Below are positions 44,758 to 54,291 of a DNA stretch of 64,000 nt, piece by piece; positions within the stretch are counted from its first letter, which is position 1, and every line of letters starts with the position of its first letter. This DNA comes from Candidatus Gastranaerophilales bacterium (lineage in GTDB: Bacteria > Cyanobacteriota > Vampirovibrionia > Gastranaerophilales > Gastranaerophilaceae). Under the pieces are notes generated by a model that was not told the origin of the DNA, did not search any database, and saw nothing but the letters and a program-made list of their open reading frames with translations. The translations under genes and the position numbers were made by a program. Location of the stretch: NCBI GenBank assembly GCA_944322745.1, contig CALUPV010000007.1:17063-81062 (forward strand). Direction: 5' to 3'.

Positions 44758-46023
44758 TTACAGCGCTTCCGGTGATATAATCCTTCCTGTAACAGCACTT
44801 GCGGCTGCTACGTATGGTGATGCTAGATATACTTCGCTTTCTACGTGTCCCATTCTTCCTACAAAGTTTCTGTTTGTAGTTGATATTGCCCTTTCGCCTG
44901 CCGCTAATATTCCTGCGTGTCCTCCTAAACAAGGTCCACAGGTAGGGGTTGATACAGCTCCGCCTGCTTCAATTATTGTTTCTAAGTATCCTGCTCTTAG
45001 AGCTTCTAAATATATTTGTTGAGTTGCCGGGAATACTATTAAACGAACATCTTTATGTACTTTTTTGCCTTTTAAAATTTCTGCTGCCGCTTTTATATCT
45101 GATAATCTTCCGTTTGTACAGCTGCCTATTACCGCTTGGTCAATTTTTACATTGCCTGCTTTTGAAACAGGTCTTGTATTACCCGGTAAATGCGGGAATG
45201 CTACAACCGGTTCAATTTCTTCGGTATTATATACAATTACTTTTTCGTATTGGGCATCTTTATCGCTTGTATAAAATTTAGGTGTTCTTATGCTTCTGTC
45301 TTTTAAATATGCTTTTGTTATTTCATCAGGTTCTATAATGCCGTTTTTTGCACCTGCTTCTATTGCCATATTACAGATGGTAAATCTTCCGTCCATTGGC
45401 ATTTCGCGTATTGTACTGCCGCCTATTTCAAGTGTTTTATACAAAGCTCCGTCAACGCCAATATCACCAATTAAGTATAAAATTAAGTCTTTAGCTGTTA
45501 CGTATTTGTTTAATTTACCGTTAAACTCAACTTTAATTGCAGATGGAACTTTAAGCCAAGTATCACCTGAAGCCATAGCGCAAGCTATATCTGTTGAACC
45601 CATACCTGTTGAAAAAGCACCTATTGCGCCATATGTACATGTATGAGAATCTGCACCTATAACTATATCACCTGCCGTAACTATTCCGTTATCAGGTAAA
45701 AGTGCATGTTCTATGCCCATTCTTCCAACTTCAAAGAAATGTTCAAGTTCTTGTTCACGAGAAAATTCTCTAACTTGTTTTACTTGTTGTGCTGATTTTA
45801 TATCTCTGTTTGGAACAAAGTGGTCAGGAACAAAAACTACTCTTTCCTTATCAAAAACTTTTTTTACACCTATTTTATTGAATTCATTTATAGCGACTGG
45901 TCCTGTTATATCGTTAGCAAGAGTTATATCTACTTTTGCTGTTATTAATTGCCCTGCTTTTACTTCATTTAGACCTGCGTGGTCTGCTAAAATTTTTTCT
46001 GTAATATTCATAGGTTTTGTCAT
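44758..46023 (-). CDS. leuC: 3-isopropylmalate dehydratase large subunit
   Basis: Isomerises isopropylmalate in leucine synthesis together with LeuD, which is not in the window. The [4Fe-4S] ligands are Cys in [11 protein letters not shown] and the pair in TCGPCLGGH. Also seen are [15 protein letters not shown] and [10 protein letters not shown]. The frame extends to 46041, but GAGGAT lies eight bases before the ATG at 46023, so the protein starts [12 protein letters not shown] (421 residues). The homoaconitase/AcnA-like short form of LeuC is also possible. Confidence 0.92.
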   Translation of the reverse strand: MTKPMNITEKILADHAGLNEVKAGQLITAKVDITLANDITGPVAINEFNKIGVKKVFDKERVVFVPDHFVPNRDIKSAQQVKQVREFSREQELEHFFEVGRMGIEHALLPDNGIVTAGDIVIGADSHTCTYGAIGAFSTGMGSTDIACAMASGDTWLKVPSAIKVEFNGKLNKYVTAKDLILYLIGDIGVDGALYKTLEIGGSTIREMPMDGRFTICNMAIEAGAKNGIIEPDEITKAYLKDRSIRTPKFYTSDKDAQYEKVIVYNTEEIEPVVAFPHLPGNTRPVSKAGNVKIDQAVIGSCTNGRLSDIKAAAEILKGKKVHKDVRLIVFPATQQIYLEALRAGYLETIIEAGGAVSTPTCGPCLGGHAGILAAGERAISTTNRNFVGRMGHVESEVYLASPYVAAASAVTGRIISPEAL

Positions 46024-46093
46024 AATAAAATCCTCACACAAAAACTATTTAAATGATATTATAAAATATGGAAAAAGCCAAAGGAAAAATAAA

Positions 46094-47149
46094 ATGCCCG
46101 TTAAAGAATTTAGAACACCAATTAGTGATAAACCTGTTTTAATAGGTCCTGAAAGCGGAAAAGATAATATTATCTTCGCAATTGAATCAAGCTGTGATGA
46201 AACCGCAGCGGCTATAGTAAAGAACGGGCGTGAGGTTTTGTCTAATGTTGTAGCTTCGCAAATAAAAACACATATTGAATTTGGCGGTGTTGTTCCTGAA
46301 GTTGCTGCAAGAGAACATTTGGAAGCTATTAATCTAGTTATAGCTCAAGCATTTGAACAAGCAGGTTTGACTGCTGATGATATTACGGCTTTTGCTGCAA
46401 CTGTTGGTCCTGGGTTAGTCGGTTCATTACTTGTTGGAATGAATGCAGGAAAGGCTCTTGCTATTGCGAATGATAAGCCATTTATAGGTGTTAATCACTT
46501 AAATGCACATGTTTGCGCAAATTATCTTAACTCTGAACTTGAACCACCATTTGTTGCTCTTTTGATTAGCGGAGGACATACTCAAATAATAGAGGTTAAA
46601 AGTTATTTGGAACAAAAAATAATAGGTGAAACTATTGATGACGCAATAGGTGAAGCTTATGACAAAGTTGCAAGATTAATAGGTCTTCCGTATCCCGGGG
46701 GGGTAAATCTTGATAAATTGGCTCAAACAGGAAATCCTTTTGCTTTTAAACTGCCTGAGGCTAAACTTCAAAATGAATATGATTTCAGTTTTTCAGGTTT
46801 AAAAACAGCTTCATTACAATTAATACAAAAATTGAAAAAAGAATATGAAGAACTTCCTAAAGCTGATATAGCTGCAAGTTTTCAGGAAAATGTTACATCT
46901 ACTTTGTTTAAGAAAACAAAAAAAGCTGCAGATAATATAAACGCAAAAACAATTGTTTTAGCTGGCGGAGTTGCTGCTAATTCTGAAATAAGAAAGAAAT
47001 TTTTTGCATTAAGAGAACAAGGCTATAAAATTTATGCACCTGAAATGAAATATTGTACAGATAATGCTTCAATGATTGCATCAAGTGCTTATTTCTTGGC
47101 AAATACAACAGGTAATCTTGAAATAGAAGTCTTTTCAAGAATGTCATAA
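46094..47149 (+). CDS. tsaD: tRNA N6-adenosine threonylcarbamoyltransferase
   Basis: Forms t6A37 on ANN-decoding tRNAs together with TsaB, TsaC and TsaE. 351 residues from the ATG at 46094 with AAAGGAAA upstream. The ASKHA-fold motifs are FAIESSCDETAAAIV at the start, VPEVAAREHLEAI and GVNHLNAHVCANYL (metal ligands), LISGGHTQ, EAYDKVARLIG, and LAGGVAANSEIRKK near the end. The last part is CTDNASMIA. The same frame stays open to 45713, but that is antisense to leuC and was not counted. Confidence 0.97.
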   Translation: MPVKEFRTPISDKPVLIGPESGKDNIIFAIESSCDETAAAIVKNGREVLSNVVASQIKTHIEFGGVVPEVAAREHLEAINLVIAQAFEQAGLTADDITAFAATVGPGLVGSLLVGMNAGKALAIANDKPFIGVNHLNAHVCANYLNSELEPPFVALLISGGHTQIIEVKSYLEQKIIGETIDDAIGEAYDKVARLIGLPYPGGVNLDKLAQTGNPFAFKLPEAKLQNEYDFSFSGLKTASLQLIQKLKKEYEELPKADIAASFQENVTSTLFKKTKKAADNINAKTIVLAGGVAANSEIRKKFFALREQGYKIYAPEMKYCTDNASMIASSAYFLANTTGNLEIEVFSRMS

Positions 47150-47153
47150 TGTA

Positions 47154-47468
47154 TTAGTTATAAGAAAAATATCTGTCAAAATCTACATCGTCAAAGTTGC
47201 ATAAGAGTCTGTAAACATCGTCATCTTCATCCATTTTTTGGAATTTATATTCATCAAATTTCCATAACTTAGGATTTATTCCGTATACTCTTATTATTTC
47301 TTTATCTAACAAAATTTTTAATTTCTTTTTTACAACATCAAGAGGCATATCAAGAGCTTTTGCAAGTTCAACAGCAGAAATGCCACCTTCTCTTGAACAC
47401 TTTTCAGGTGTAAGAAACATTAGTTCCAAGCCTACTTTCTTTAAATCACTATCCTCTTGTGTTACCAT
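47154..47468 (-). CDS. Winged-helix DNA-binding protein (hypothetical regulator)
   Basis: 104 residues. The region GGISAVELAKALDMPLDVVKKKLKILLDKEIIRVYG (read in two parts, about 27-62) has the pattern of a winged helix with recognition helix and wing. The C-terminal 35 residues are acidic (KMDEDDDVYRLL). It is divergent from the glycosyltransferase operon (start 47597), 128 bases away, so it is a candidate regulator of it. No ligand domain. Confidence 0.6.
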   Translation of the reverse strand: MVTQEDSDLKKVGLELMFLTPEKCSREGGISAVELAKALDMPLDVVKKKLKILLDKEIIRVYGINPKLWKFDEYKFQKMDEDDDVYRLLCNFDDVDFDRYFSYN

Positions 47469-47596
47469 TTTCCGTTACCATATTTTACATAAATATTTTC
47501 GTCATTTTTTTTAAAATACTTTAATTATTTTATATTAAATATATTTTTTTTTCTGTAATTATTGTACAATCAAAGGGGTAGATTGGGATAAATTAT

Positions 47597-49867
47597 ATGC
47601 AAGAATATAATATTTGTTACAGTTTAGACTCTGCATACGTTGAACAGCTTGCGGTTTCTATTGCTTCAATTTTAAAAAATGCTGATGTTAATGAAAATAT
47701 TAACTTTTATATTCTTGATGGCGGATTAACAAAAAAAGATAAAAAAGAAATTGAGTATTTAAAAAACATTAAAAATTTTAATATTGAATATTTACCTATA
47801 GATAACAATGACTTCTCGGATTATCCTTTATTGAAGAAAGATAATATTGATTATAAAGACTATCATGTAACTTTACCTACTTATTTTAGATTTAAGCTTC
47901 CTTCTTTATTAAATTCATTAAGCAAAGTTTTGTATTTGGATTGTGATGTAATTGTTAATAGTTCTTTAAAAGGGATTTTTGATACAAATATAGATAATTA
48001 TGCTGTTGCAATGGTTCTTGATGCTGACAGTACAAAAGAATCAAAAAGATTGGGATTGAAAAAATATTTTAATGCCGGTGTGATGCTTTTAAATCTCGAT
48101 TTTTGGCGAGAGAATAATTTAGAGTTAAGACTACTTGATTACGCTAAAAATAATAAACATAAAATCTTATGGCAGGATCAAGATATTGTTAATAGTGTTT
48201 TATTTGAAAAAATAAAAGAATTACCGAATGTTTGGAATTATCAGTATTTGCAATATGAAAGGGTTGAGTCCGATAAGCTTGCCAAAACGATAATTTTTCA
48301 TTTTGCAGGCAGATTTAAACCTTGGTTAATTCCTTTTGAACATTTTATATATGATTTGTACTATTATTATTTAGGGTTTACTCCTTTTAAAAATAGAATC
48401 ATTGAATATAAGCAAAAAGCATCAGGTAAAGTCTTAAAAGACAATATTGGCGGAAGTATCACTAATATAAGACTTTTTGCGACGGATGAAGATATACAAA
48501 AGATTTATTCTGAAATATCTGCTGCCTATGAGTTTGTAAAAGGTCAGATTCATATATTAAATATTGATTCTGATAATAAAGTATCAAAGGTCTATGAAGA
48601 ACTCTCCAAAAATTATGATTTTACAAAAGAAAGCGATGAAAAGCTTCAGAAACAGTTAGAAACAGAAGTTGATAAAAAGGTTGATAAAGTTTATGAAGAG
48701 ATTTCAAAGAATTATGAATATACAAAAGAAAGTGATGAAAAGCTTCAGAAACAGTTAGAAACAGAAGTTGATAAAAAGGTTGATAAAGTTTATGAAGAGA
48801 TTTCAAAGAATTATGAATATACAAAAGAAAGTGATGAAAAGCTTCAGAAACAGTTAGAAACTGAAGTTGATGAAAAGATTGATAAAGTATATAAAGAAAT
48901 TTCCCAGAATTATGATTATACGAATAAGTCTATAGAAAATTCTAAAAAAGAGTTCTCTGATAATTTGGCTAAAATAAAAAATGAGAGTGATGCAAATTTT
49001 AACAAATTTGATAGTACAATTCAAAAACAAAATTTTGCTATTAATTTAAATGAAAAAGATATTCGGCAACTTGAAGAAAAAATTAATATATTTGAAATTG
49101 CAGTTTCTGATAAGATAAATAATTCTGAAACAAATATTAGAAATGATATAAAAGATATAGAAAAAAATATTTATGAAGAAATATCTAAAAACAGCAATTA
49201 TACAGAATATTTAGTTCAGACAGCAGAAGAAAAACAAAATCAAAAGAGGACGGATGCATTAAAAGAAATTAGTTTTTCTATAAATATTCTAAAAACAGAA
49301 ATAGATTCAAAGTTAAATTCTGAGATAAATTTATTAAAAGCATCAACTGAAGAAAAAAATAAGATTTTAGAAGAGATTTTTTATTCTGAAACAAAAAATC
49401 TAAATGAAAAATTAACGAAAGAAACTAATCATAAAGTTAGTGAAATATATTCTTATACAAATGAAAATTTATCTAAAATATATAAAGAAATTAATGATTC
49501 TCATTATAAACTTGAAAATATTATAAATGATAAAGTATATGATTTAATTAGTCATGATGACAGATTAAAAACGGAGATAAATTATCTTAAAGAAGAGATA
49601 AAGAACAGGATAAATTCTAAAGCATTAGATGCTATTTTAACTAAGATCGAAAATAAATTATCAGAGCAAAGTACAGAATACAGGCAAGATGTGTCCAAAT
49701 TGCAAATGGATTTTGATGAAAAAATTAATCAACAAAGAATTAAATATGAGAATAAATTGATGTATATGGAAAATCAAATTGCTCAAATGAATATTCAAAT
49801 AAATGAGAATAAAAAGAATTTATTCCAAAAGTTAATTCAAAAACTAAGAAAATCAAAAAAGAGATAA
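47597..49867 (+). CDS. GT8 glycosyltransferase fused to a long coiled coil with 33-residue repeats
   Basis: 756 residues. Residues 1-265 are a family 8 glycosyltransferase: the metal-binding DxD is Asp115 and Asp117 in LYLDCDVIVNS, then KKYFNAGVMLLNLDFWRE, WQDQDIVNSVLF and HFAGRFKPW. From about 280 to 735 the protein is coiled coil, first four copies of a 33-residue unit beginning KVYEEISKNYEYTKES, then longer heptads. The C-terminus is basic: LIQKLRKSKKR. The leader has TACAAT at 47565 and GGGATAA before the ATG. It is the first gene of the glycosyltransferase operon; the next starts three bases after its stop. The acceptor and sugar are unknown. Confidence 0.85.
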   Translation: MQEYNICYSLDSAYVEQLAVSIASILKNADVNENINFYILDGGLTKKDKKEIEYLKNIKNFNIEYLPIDNNDFSDYPLLKKDNIDYKDYHVTLPTYFRFKLPSLLNSLSKVLYLDCDVIVNSSLKGIFDTNIDNYAVAMVLDADSTKESKRLGLKKYFNAGVMLLNLDFWRENNLELRLLDYAKNNKHKILWQDQDIVNSVLFEKIKELPNVWNYQYLQYERVESDKLAKTIIFHFAGRFKPWLIPFEHFIYDLYYYYLGFTPFKNRIIEYKQKASGKVLKDNIGGSITNIRLFATDEDIQKIYSEISAAYEFVKGQIHILNIDSDNKVSKVYEELSKNYDFTKESDEKLQKQLETEVDKKVDKVYEEISKNYEYTKESDEKLQKQLETEVDKKVDKVYEEISKNYEYTKESDEKLQKQLETEVDEKIDKVYKEISQNYDYTNKSIENSKKEFSDNLAKIKNESDANFNKFDSTIQKQNFAINLNEKDIRQLEEKINIFEIAVSDKINNSETNIRNDIKDIEKNIYEEISKNSNYTEYLVQTAEEKQNQKRTDALKEISFSINILKTEIDSKLNSEINLLKASTEEKNKILEEIFYSETKNLNEKLTKETNHKVSEIYSYTNENLSKIYKEINDSHYKLENIINDKVYDLISHDDRLKTEINYLKEEIKNRINSKALDAILTKIENKLSEQSTEYRQDVSKLQMDFDEKINQQRIKYENKLMYMENQIAQMNIQINENKKNLFQKLIQKLRKSKKR
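48587..48982 (+). repeat. 99-bp in-frame tandem repeats (33 residues each)
   Basis: Four units at 48587, 48686, 48785 and 48884. Units 1-3 are nearly identical at DNA and protein level (KVYEEISKNYEYTKES and DEKLQKQLETEVDKKVD); unit 4 is diverged. 33 residues equal three 11-residue hendecads, which suits a coiled coil. No non-repeat spacer, so it is not a CRISPR array. Confidence 0.95.
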
Positions 49868-49870
49868 AAA

Positions 49871-51073
49871 ATGAAACAGCCAAAAGTATCTTTAATTTTA
49901 ATATATGATAAACAAGACAATTTAAAAGAATGTTTAAATAGTATTATAATGCAGTCATTTAAAGATATTGAGATTATATGTATAAATAATGCGTCGAAAG
50001 ATGATGCAGAAAATATTGTAAAAGAGATATCTATAAAAGATGAAAGAATTAAATTAATTAGTTTGCCTATATCTAATGATAATATATCAGCTAAAAAAAT
50101 AGCACTCGGAGTAGTTGGCGGGGACTTTATTTGTTTTATTAATTTTAATGAAATATATGATATTGATTTTGTTAAGAATTTGTATTTAAAGTCAATTTCA
50201 AAAAATATTATTGATACTAAAGAAAATTATTTTTATAGAAGAGATTTTCTTGAAAATGATGAAGAAATAGCTCAACTTATAAGTGATAAAGTAGAACAAG
50301 AAATTCAGAAATATAAAAGTGTTATCAATAATCAAAATGATTTAATAAAAAATGAATTCAATAAATTCTACCAAAATAATGTAGAGACTATAAAAAATAA
50401 TTCTTACGAGATTTTGTGCCGTTTTAACCAGTTGGAAAAAGTATTTTATGATAAAGACTACCAAAATCAGATAAAGAATAATGAATTGCTTAATGAAGTA
50501 AATTCTAAAAATGAAGGTTTGATTAAGCAAATTTATGAAGATATTGCTAAGGTTTATGATTATATAAATTCAGAAATAAATAAAAAAGGTACAGAAATAA
50601 ACCGTGTATATGATGAAATAAATAAGAATTATCAATATACGGAAAAGTTAATTTCTGATAAAAATAATGAAACGTCATCTTTGATTAATAACGGAAAAGA
50701 TGATATTTGGAATAAATTATCTGAACTTGAAAAGGAAATAATCGTAAGGTATGTAAATTTAAAAAGATTACTGGATCTTCAAATAGATGAGATTGATTCC
50801 AAACTAAAGGCATTAAGTAATGAAAATTCGCAGGAATATAATGTTATAGACATTGAAAAAACATTATCTGAAAATATTGATAAAATGTATCAGCATATGA
50901 ATTCGACTTCTTCTATGTTTTATGAAGAACTTACAAAAATTTATAAAGAGCTTAATGAAAAATTGAGTCAAAAAAGTGAGGAAGATAAATATTTCTTTGA
51001 GCAAAGAATAATAGAGTTAAGAAATGAATTTGATGAAAAGTTAAATACTTTAAAAAAAGAAATTACAGGATAA
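49871..51073 (+). CDS. GT2-like domain with degenerate catalytic motif, fused to a coiled coil
   Basis: 400 residues. The first 110 have the GT2 fold start: KVSLILIYDKQDNLKECLNS, then IEIICINNASKDD. Where active neighbours have GFVDSDDW, this protein has CFINFNEIYD, so both catalytic-site Asp residues are gone. The C-terminal half of a normal GT2 is absent, and from about 135 the protein is coiled coil. VYDEINKNYQYTEKLIS near 250 matches the motif in the neighbours. It follows the GT8 gene by three bases and precedes the next GT2 by six. Probably a pseudo-enzyme that may pair with an active partner. Confidence 0.75.
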   Translation: MKQPKVSLILIYDKQDNLKECLNSIIMQSFKDIEIICINNASKDDAENIVKEISIKDERIKLISLPISNDNISAKKIALGVVGGDFICFINFNEIYDIDFVKNLYLKSISKNIIDTKENYFYRRDFLENDEEIAQLISDKVEQEIQKYKSVINNQNDLIKNEFNKFYQNNVETIKNNSYEILCRFNQLEKVFYDKDYQNQIKNNELLNEVNSKNEGLIKQIYEDIAKVYDYINSEINKKGTEINRVYDEINKNYQYTEKLISDKNNETSSLINNGKDDIWNKLSELEKEIIVRYVNLKRLLDLQIDEIDSKLKALSNENSQEYNVIDIEKTLSENIDKMYQHMNSTSSMFYEELTKIYKELNEKLSQKSEEDKYFFEQRIIELRNEFDEKLNTLKKEITG

Positions 51074-51079
51074 TAAATA

Positions 51080-53092
51080 ATGCCAAAAGTATCAGTAATA
51101 ATACCATTTAATAATGTTGAAAACTATATTGAAGAGTGTCTTAATAGTGTTTTATGTCAAACACTTGACGATATGGAAATTATTTTAATAAATGATGCAT
51201 CAACTGATAGAACACTAGAAATTGTTGAAAGTTATGTTAAAAAAGATTTAAGGATTAAACTTATCAATATAGAAGAACGAAAAGGTCAAGGTTTTGCAAG
51301 AAATAGAGGTATAGAAATAGCAAAAGGCGAATATATAGGTTTTGTTGATTCGGATGACTTTATTGAACCTGATATGTTTGAATGTTTATATAACAGTGCA
51401 AAATCAAATGATACTGATATTTCTATGTGCCAAGTCAGAGAATATGATGATATAAATGAAAACTATATAACATCTGATTATTATTCTTTATCTTGTTTAT
51501 CTTCTTTTCAAAATGATGTTTTTAGTGCAGAAGATACCAAAAACTGTATTTTAGACATAAATGTTGCACTCTGGAACAAAATTTATAAAAGGAAATATTT
51601 AAATGATATAGGTGAAAAATTTCCCGAAGGTTTTATTTATGAAGATTTACCTTTTTTCTTTGGTACATATCTTAGCGCAAAAAGAATTCAAATAGTATGG
51701 AAAAATCTATACAGCTATAGAATTAACCGTAAGAATTCAACAATGCAGCAATTTAATAATAAAATATTAGATCGTTTGCCAATGGTTTCTCTTACATATG
51801 AAAAATTAAAAAAAGCTCCATATTTAAGTGATCTGAAACAAAAAATTCAAGCTTGGATTATAAATGATTTATTCCATAGATATTCACTTTTGAAAGAAAA
51901 CTACCATAAAGAATTTTTCTTTTTGATGAAGAAGGTTTTTCAAAGTTTGGAAATAGAAAATCCGGAAGATAAGTATTGGAAAAGAGTTTATCATTTTCAA
52001 GGTTATCTCCTTGTTATGAATAATAGTTTTGAAGATTTCAATAATAAAGTTTTTACTGAGTATCTGGATATCCATAAAGTAGAAGATAGACTTCGTTCTG
52101 AAATGATTGGTATAGAAGAAATTGATACTCGTCTAAATCTTGTATATGGGGAAATAACCAAAAACTATAAGTATACCGAAGATTTATTTTCGGAATTAAA
52201 AGGTAAAAATGCTGAATTTTCTTATTCTATAGAAAAAGTTTCTGAAAATTTAGAATCAAATAGAAATGAATTATATACTAACATAGAAAATAGTAAACAA
52301 GGTTTAATAAAAGAAACTGATTATAAAATTTCTCAAGTATATGAAGAAATAACAAAGAATTATAAATATACAGAAGAATTAGTTTCTAAATTGAGTGAAA
52401 AAAATTCTGAAATTTACAATAGAATTGAAGAAGAAAAATCAAATATAGTTCAAGAAACAGATTTGAAAATAGCTCAAGTATATGACGAGATAACAAGGAA
52501 TTATAAATATACAGAAGAACTGGTGCAAAGAAATTTTGACAAACTGGATTCAGAAATACATTCCAATTTGGAAAATAATTATAAAATTTTAAATGAACGA
52601 ATCGAAGAAAATGCTAAATATTTGTACAATGACATAAAAGATTTGTCGTTTGTAGTGCAAAATAATTTTGTAGAATTAAATAAAGAGCAAGATAAAATAT
52701 TAGAGGAAAATAAGCAGATTACTGCAAATATTGAGGTTTATAAACAAGAGAATGAAGAAAGAATTTCTGATTTAAGAAAAGAATATAAAGAAATTATTTT
52801 TTCTAAAGTTAAGAATATTTCTAAAAATATGGAACAATTTGATATTGAAATAAAAAATTATATTGATATTATTCAAAAACAACTGGAAACAGAGAGAGAG
52901 CAAAACATTCAAAATGTTGAAGGATTAAAATTTGAATTTAATAGAGTGATTGAAAGCCAGCAAAAAAAGCATGATGAAGAAATTGAGATTTTAAAAAAAC
53001 AAATACAAGAAATGGAATTTAAGCTTAGAGAAGAAATGAAATCTCCAATTCAAAAATTAATAGAAAAATATAAAACAAAATCGGAGAAATAA
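51080..53092 (+). CDS. GT2 glycosyltransferase with C-terminal coiled coil
   Basis: 670 residues. The GT2 domain is at 1-330: KVSVIIPFNNVENYIEECLNS, IILINDASTDRT, GFVDSDDF (residues about 88-95) and NVALWNKIYKRKYL. From about 350 on is a coiled coil holding three copies of the motif VYGEITKNYKYTED, VYEEITKNYKYTEE and VYDEITRNYKYTEE. The end is basic: PIQKLIEKYKTKSEK. It sits in the operon six bases after the previous gene and two before the next. The transferred sugar is unknown; the coil probably mediates assembly. Confidence 0.85.
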   Translation: MPKVSVIIPFNNVENYIEECLNSVLCQTLDDMEIILINDASTDRTLEIVESYVKKDLRIKLINIEERKGQGFARNRGIEIAKGEYIGFVDSDDFIEPDMFECLYNSAKSNDTDISMCQVREYDDINENYITSDYYSLSCLSSFQNDVFSAEDTKNCILDINVALWNKIYKRKYLNDIGEKFPEGFIYEDLPFFFGTYLSAKRIQIVWKNLYSYRINRKNSTMQQFNNKILDRLPMVSLTYEKLKKAPYLSDLKQKIQAWIINDLFHRYSLLKENYHKEFFFLMKKVFQSLEIENPEDKYWKRVYHFQGYLLVMNNSFEDFNNKVFTEYLDIHKVEDRLRSEMIGIEEIDTRLNLVYGEITKNYKYTEDLFSELKGKNAEFSYSIEKVSENLESNRNELYTNIENSKQGLIKETDYKISQVYEEITKNYKYTEELVSKLSEKNSEIYNRIEEEKSNIVQETDLKIAQVYDEITRNYKYTEELVQRNFDKLDSEIHSNLENNYKILNERIEENAKYLYNDIKDLSFVVQNNFVELNKEQDKILEENKQITANIEVYKQENEERISDLRKEYKEIIFSKVKNISKNMEQFDIEIKNYIDIIQKQLETEREQNIQNVEGLKFEFNRVIESQQKKHDEEIEILKKQIQEMEFKLREEMKSPIQKLIEKYKTKSEK

Positions 53093-53094
53093 AG

Positions 53095-54288
53095 TTGGCA
53101 GAAATTTCCGTAATAGTACCTGTTTATAATGTTGAAAATTATATAAAAAAATGTTTGGATACAATTGTTAATCAGACATTTTCTGATATAGAGATTATAT
53201 GTGTAAATGATGGTTCAACTGATAATTCAAGAAAAATTCTTGAAGAATATAAAGGAAATGATTCTCGAATTAAGATAATAGATAAAGAAAATGGCGGATT
53301 GTCGTCTGCTCGCAATGCAGGACTGAAGGTTGCTACTGGTAAATATATAAGTTTTATTGATTCTGATGATTGGGTTGATTTAACTATGTTAGAGAAGTTA
53401 TATCAAAATATCACATCCCTTAACACTGATATTTCAATCTGCGCGGTTAATCTTTATGATGAACAGGAACAAAAAATAAAAGATACAGAGCCTTATTTTA
53501 ATCTTGGTTATTTTGATGCATCTTTCGATGGAAAAGCATTTTCTTATAATGATACAAAAGATTTTTTGATGGATGTTTGTGTTATGGCTTGGAATAAGTT
53601 ATACAGAAAAAGCTTTTTAGATGAATGTAAGGCTGAATTTTCTGATGGCTTGATTTTTGAGGATGGCCCTTTCTTCTTTTCTATATTTTTTAAGACTAAA
53701 ATGGTTTCGATAGTTAGAGATTTTTTATATTACTACAGAGTAAATAGAACAGGCTCAATTGTCCAAAAAGGCGGTATAAAGTTCTTGGATATTATAGATG
53801 TTGTTAATTTAATGTATTCTTCTTTAGAAAAAACGGATATTCTAGAACATGTGAAATATGAGTTTTTTCATCGTAAAGCAGATGACATAATTTACAGATA
53901 TGAATTGATTCCTCTAAAATTGAAGAATAAATTCTCTAAAAAATTAAAAAAAGAATCAATATTGTTGAATGAATCTATATTTGATTTTGCTTATATAAAT
54001 AAAGAATACCCTATAACATACAGAAGTCTTTGTGCAATAAAAAATAATACAAGTATTTTAAGTTTTTATTATAGAAAATTTATAATACGCTTAATGTATA
54101 AAATAATGCAGGTTTTGTATACAGAAGAGAATATTTATTATTTTAAATTTTGGAATTTTAAATTAAGATTAAAAAAACGAGCGAATTTGTATGATGTATG
54201 GTATGAAAATGATAAAATTTATGTAGTTTTATTTATGAAGATAAAGTTTAGTTTTAAATTTGAATATTCGAAGTTAGAGCAAAAGTAA
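53095..54288 (+). CDS. GT2 glycosyltransferase (paralogue 1 of a tandem pair)
   Basis: 397 residues. The GT2 domain spans 1-240: ISVIVPVYNVENYIKKCLDT, ICVNDGSTDNSRKIL, SSARNAGLKVATG and FIDSDDWVDL (about 86-95). The C-terminal 100 residues end in a beta-like YYFKFWNFKLRLKK and DKIYVVLFMKIKFSF. No coiled coil. TTG start with GGAG nine bases upstream. The next gene encodes a close relative throughout, so this is a tandem duplication. It lies in the operon with two and three bases to its neighbours. Confidence 0.88.
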   Translation: MAEISVIVPVYNVENYIKKCLDTIVNQTFSDIEIICVNDGSTDNSRKILEEYKGNDSRIKIIDKENGGLSSARNAGLKVATGKYISFIDSDDWVDLTMLEKLYQNITSLNTDISICAVNLYDEQEQKIKDTEPYFNLGYFDASFDGKAFSYNDTKDFLMDVCVMAWNKLYRKSFLDECKAEFSDGLIFEDGPFFFSIFFKTKMVSIVRDFLYYYRVNRTGSIVQKGGIKFLDIIDVVNLMYSSLEKTDILEHVKYEFFHRKADDIIYRYELIPLKLKNKFSKKLKKESILLNESIFDFAYINKEYPITYRSLCAIKNNTSILSFYYRKFIIRLMYKIMQVLYTEENIYYFKFWNFKLRLKKRANLYDVWYENDKIYVVLFMKIKFSFKFEYSKLEQK

Positions 54289-54291
54289 AGT

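Noticed and set aside
45713..46093. N-terminal extension of TsaD by 127 residues
   Set aside because: The stretch is antisense to leuC, and the ATG at 46094 has a ribosome site and the normal family start.
48621..48824. Minus-strand ORF with an internal repeat
   Set aside because: It is the reverse complement of the 99-bp coding repeats.
48587..48982. CRISPR-like array
   Set aside because: The units abut without unique spacers, are in frame, and code for a coiled coil; no cas genes.
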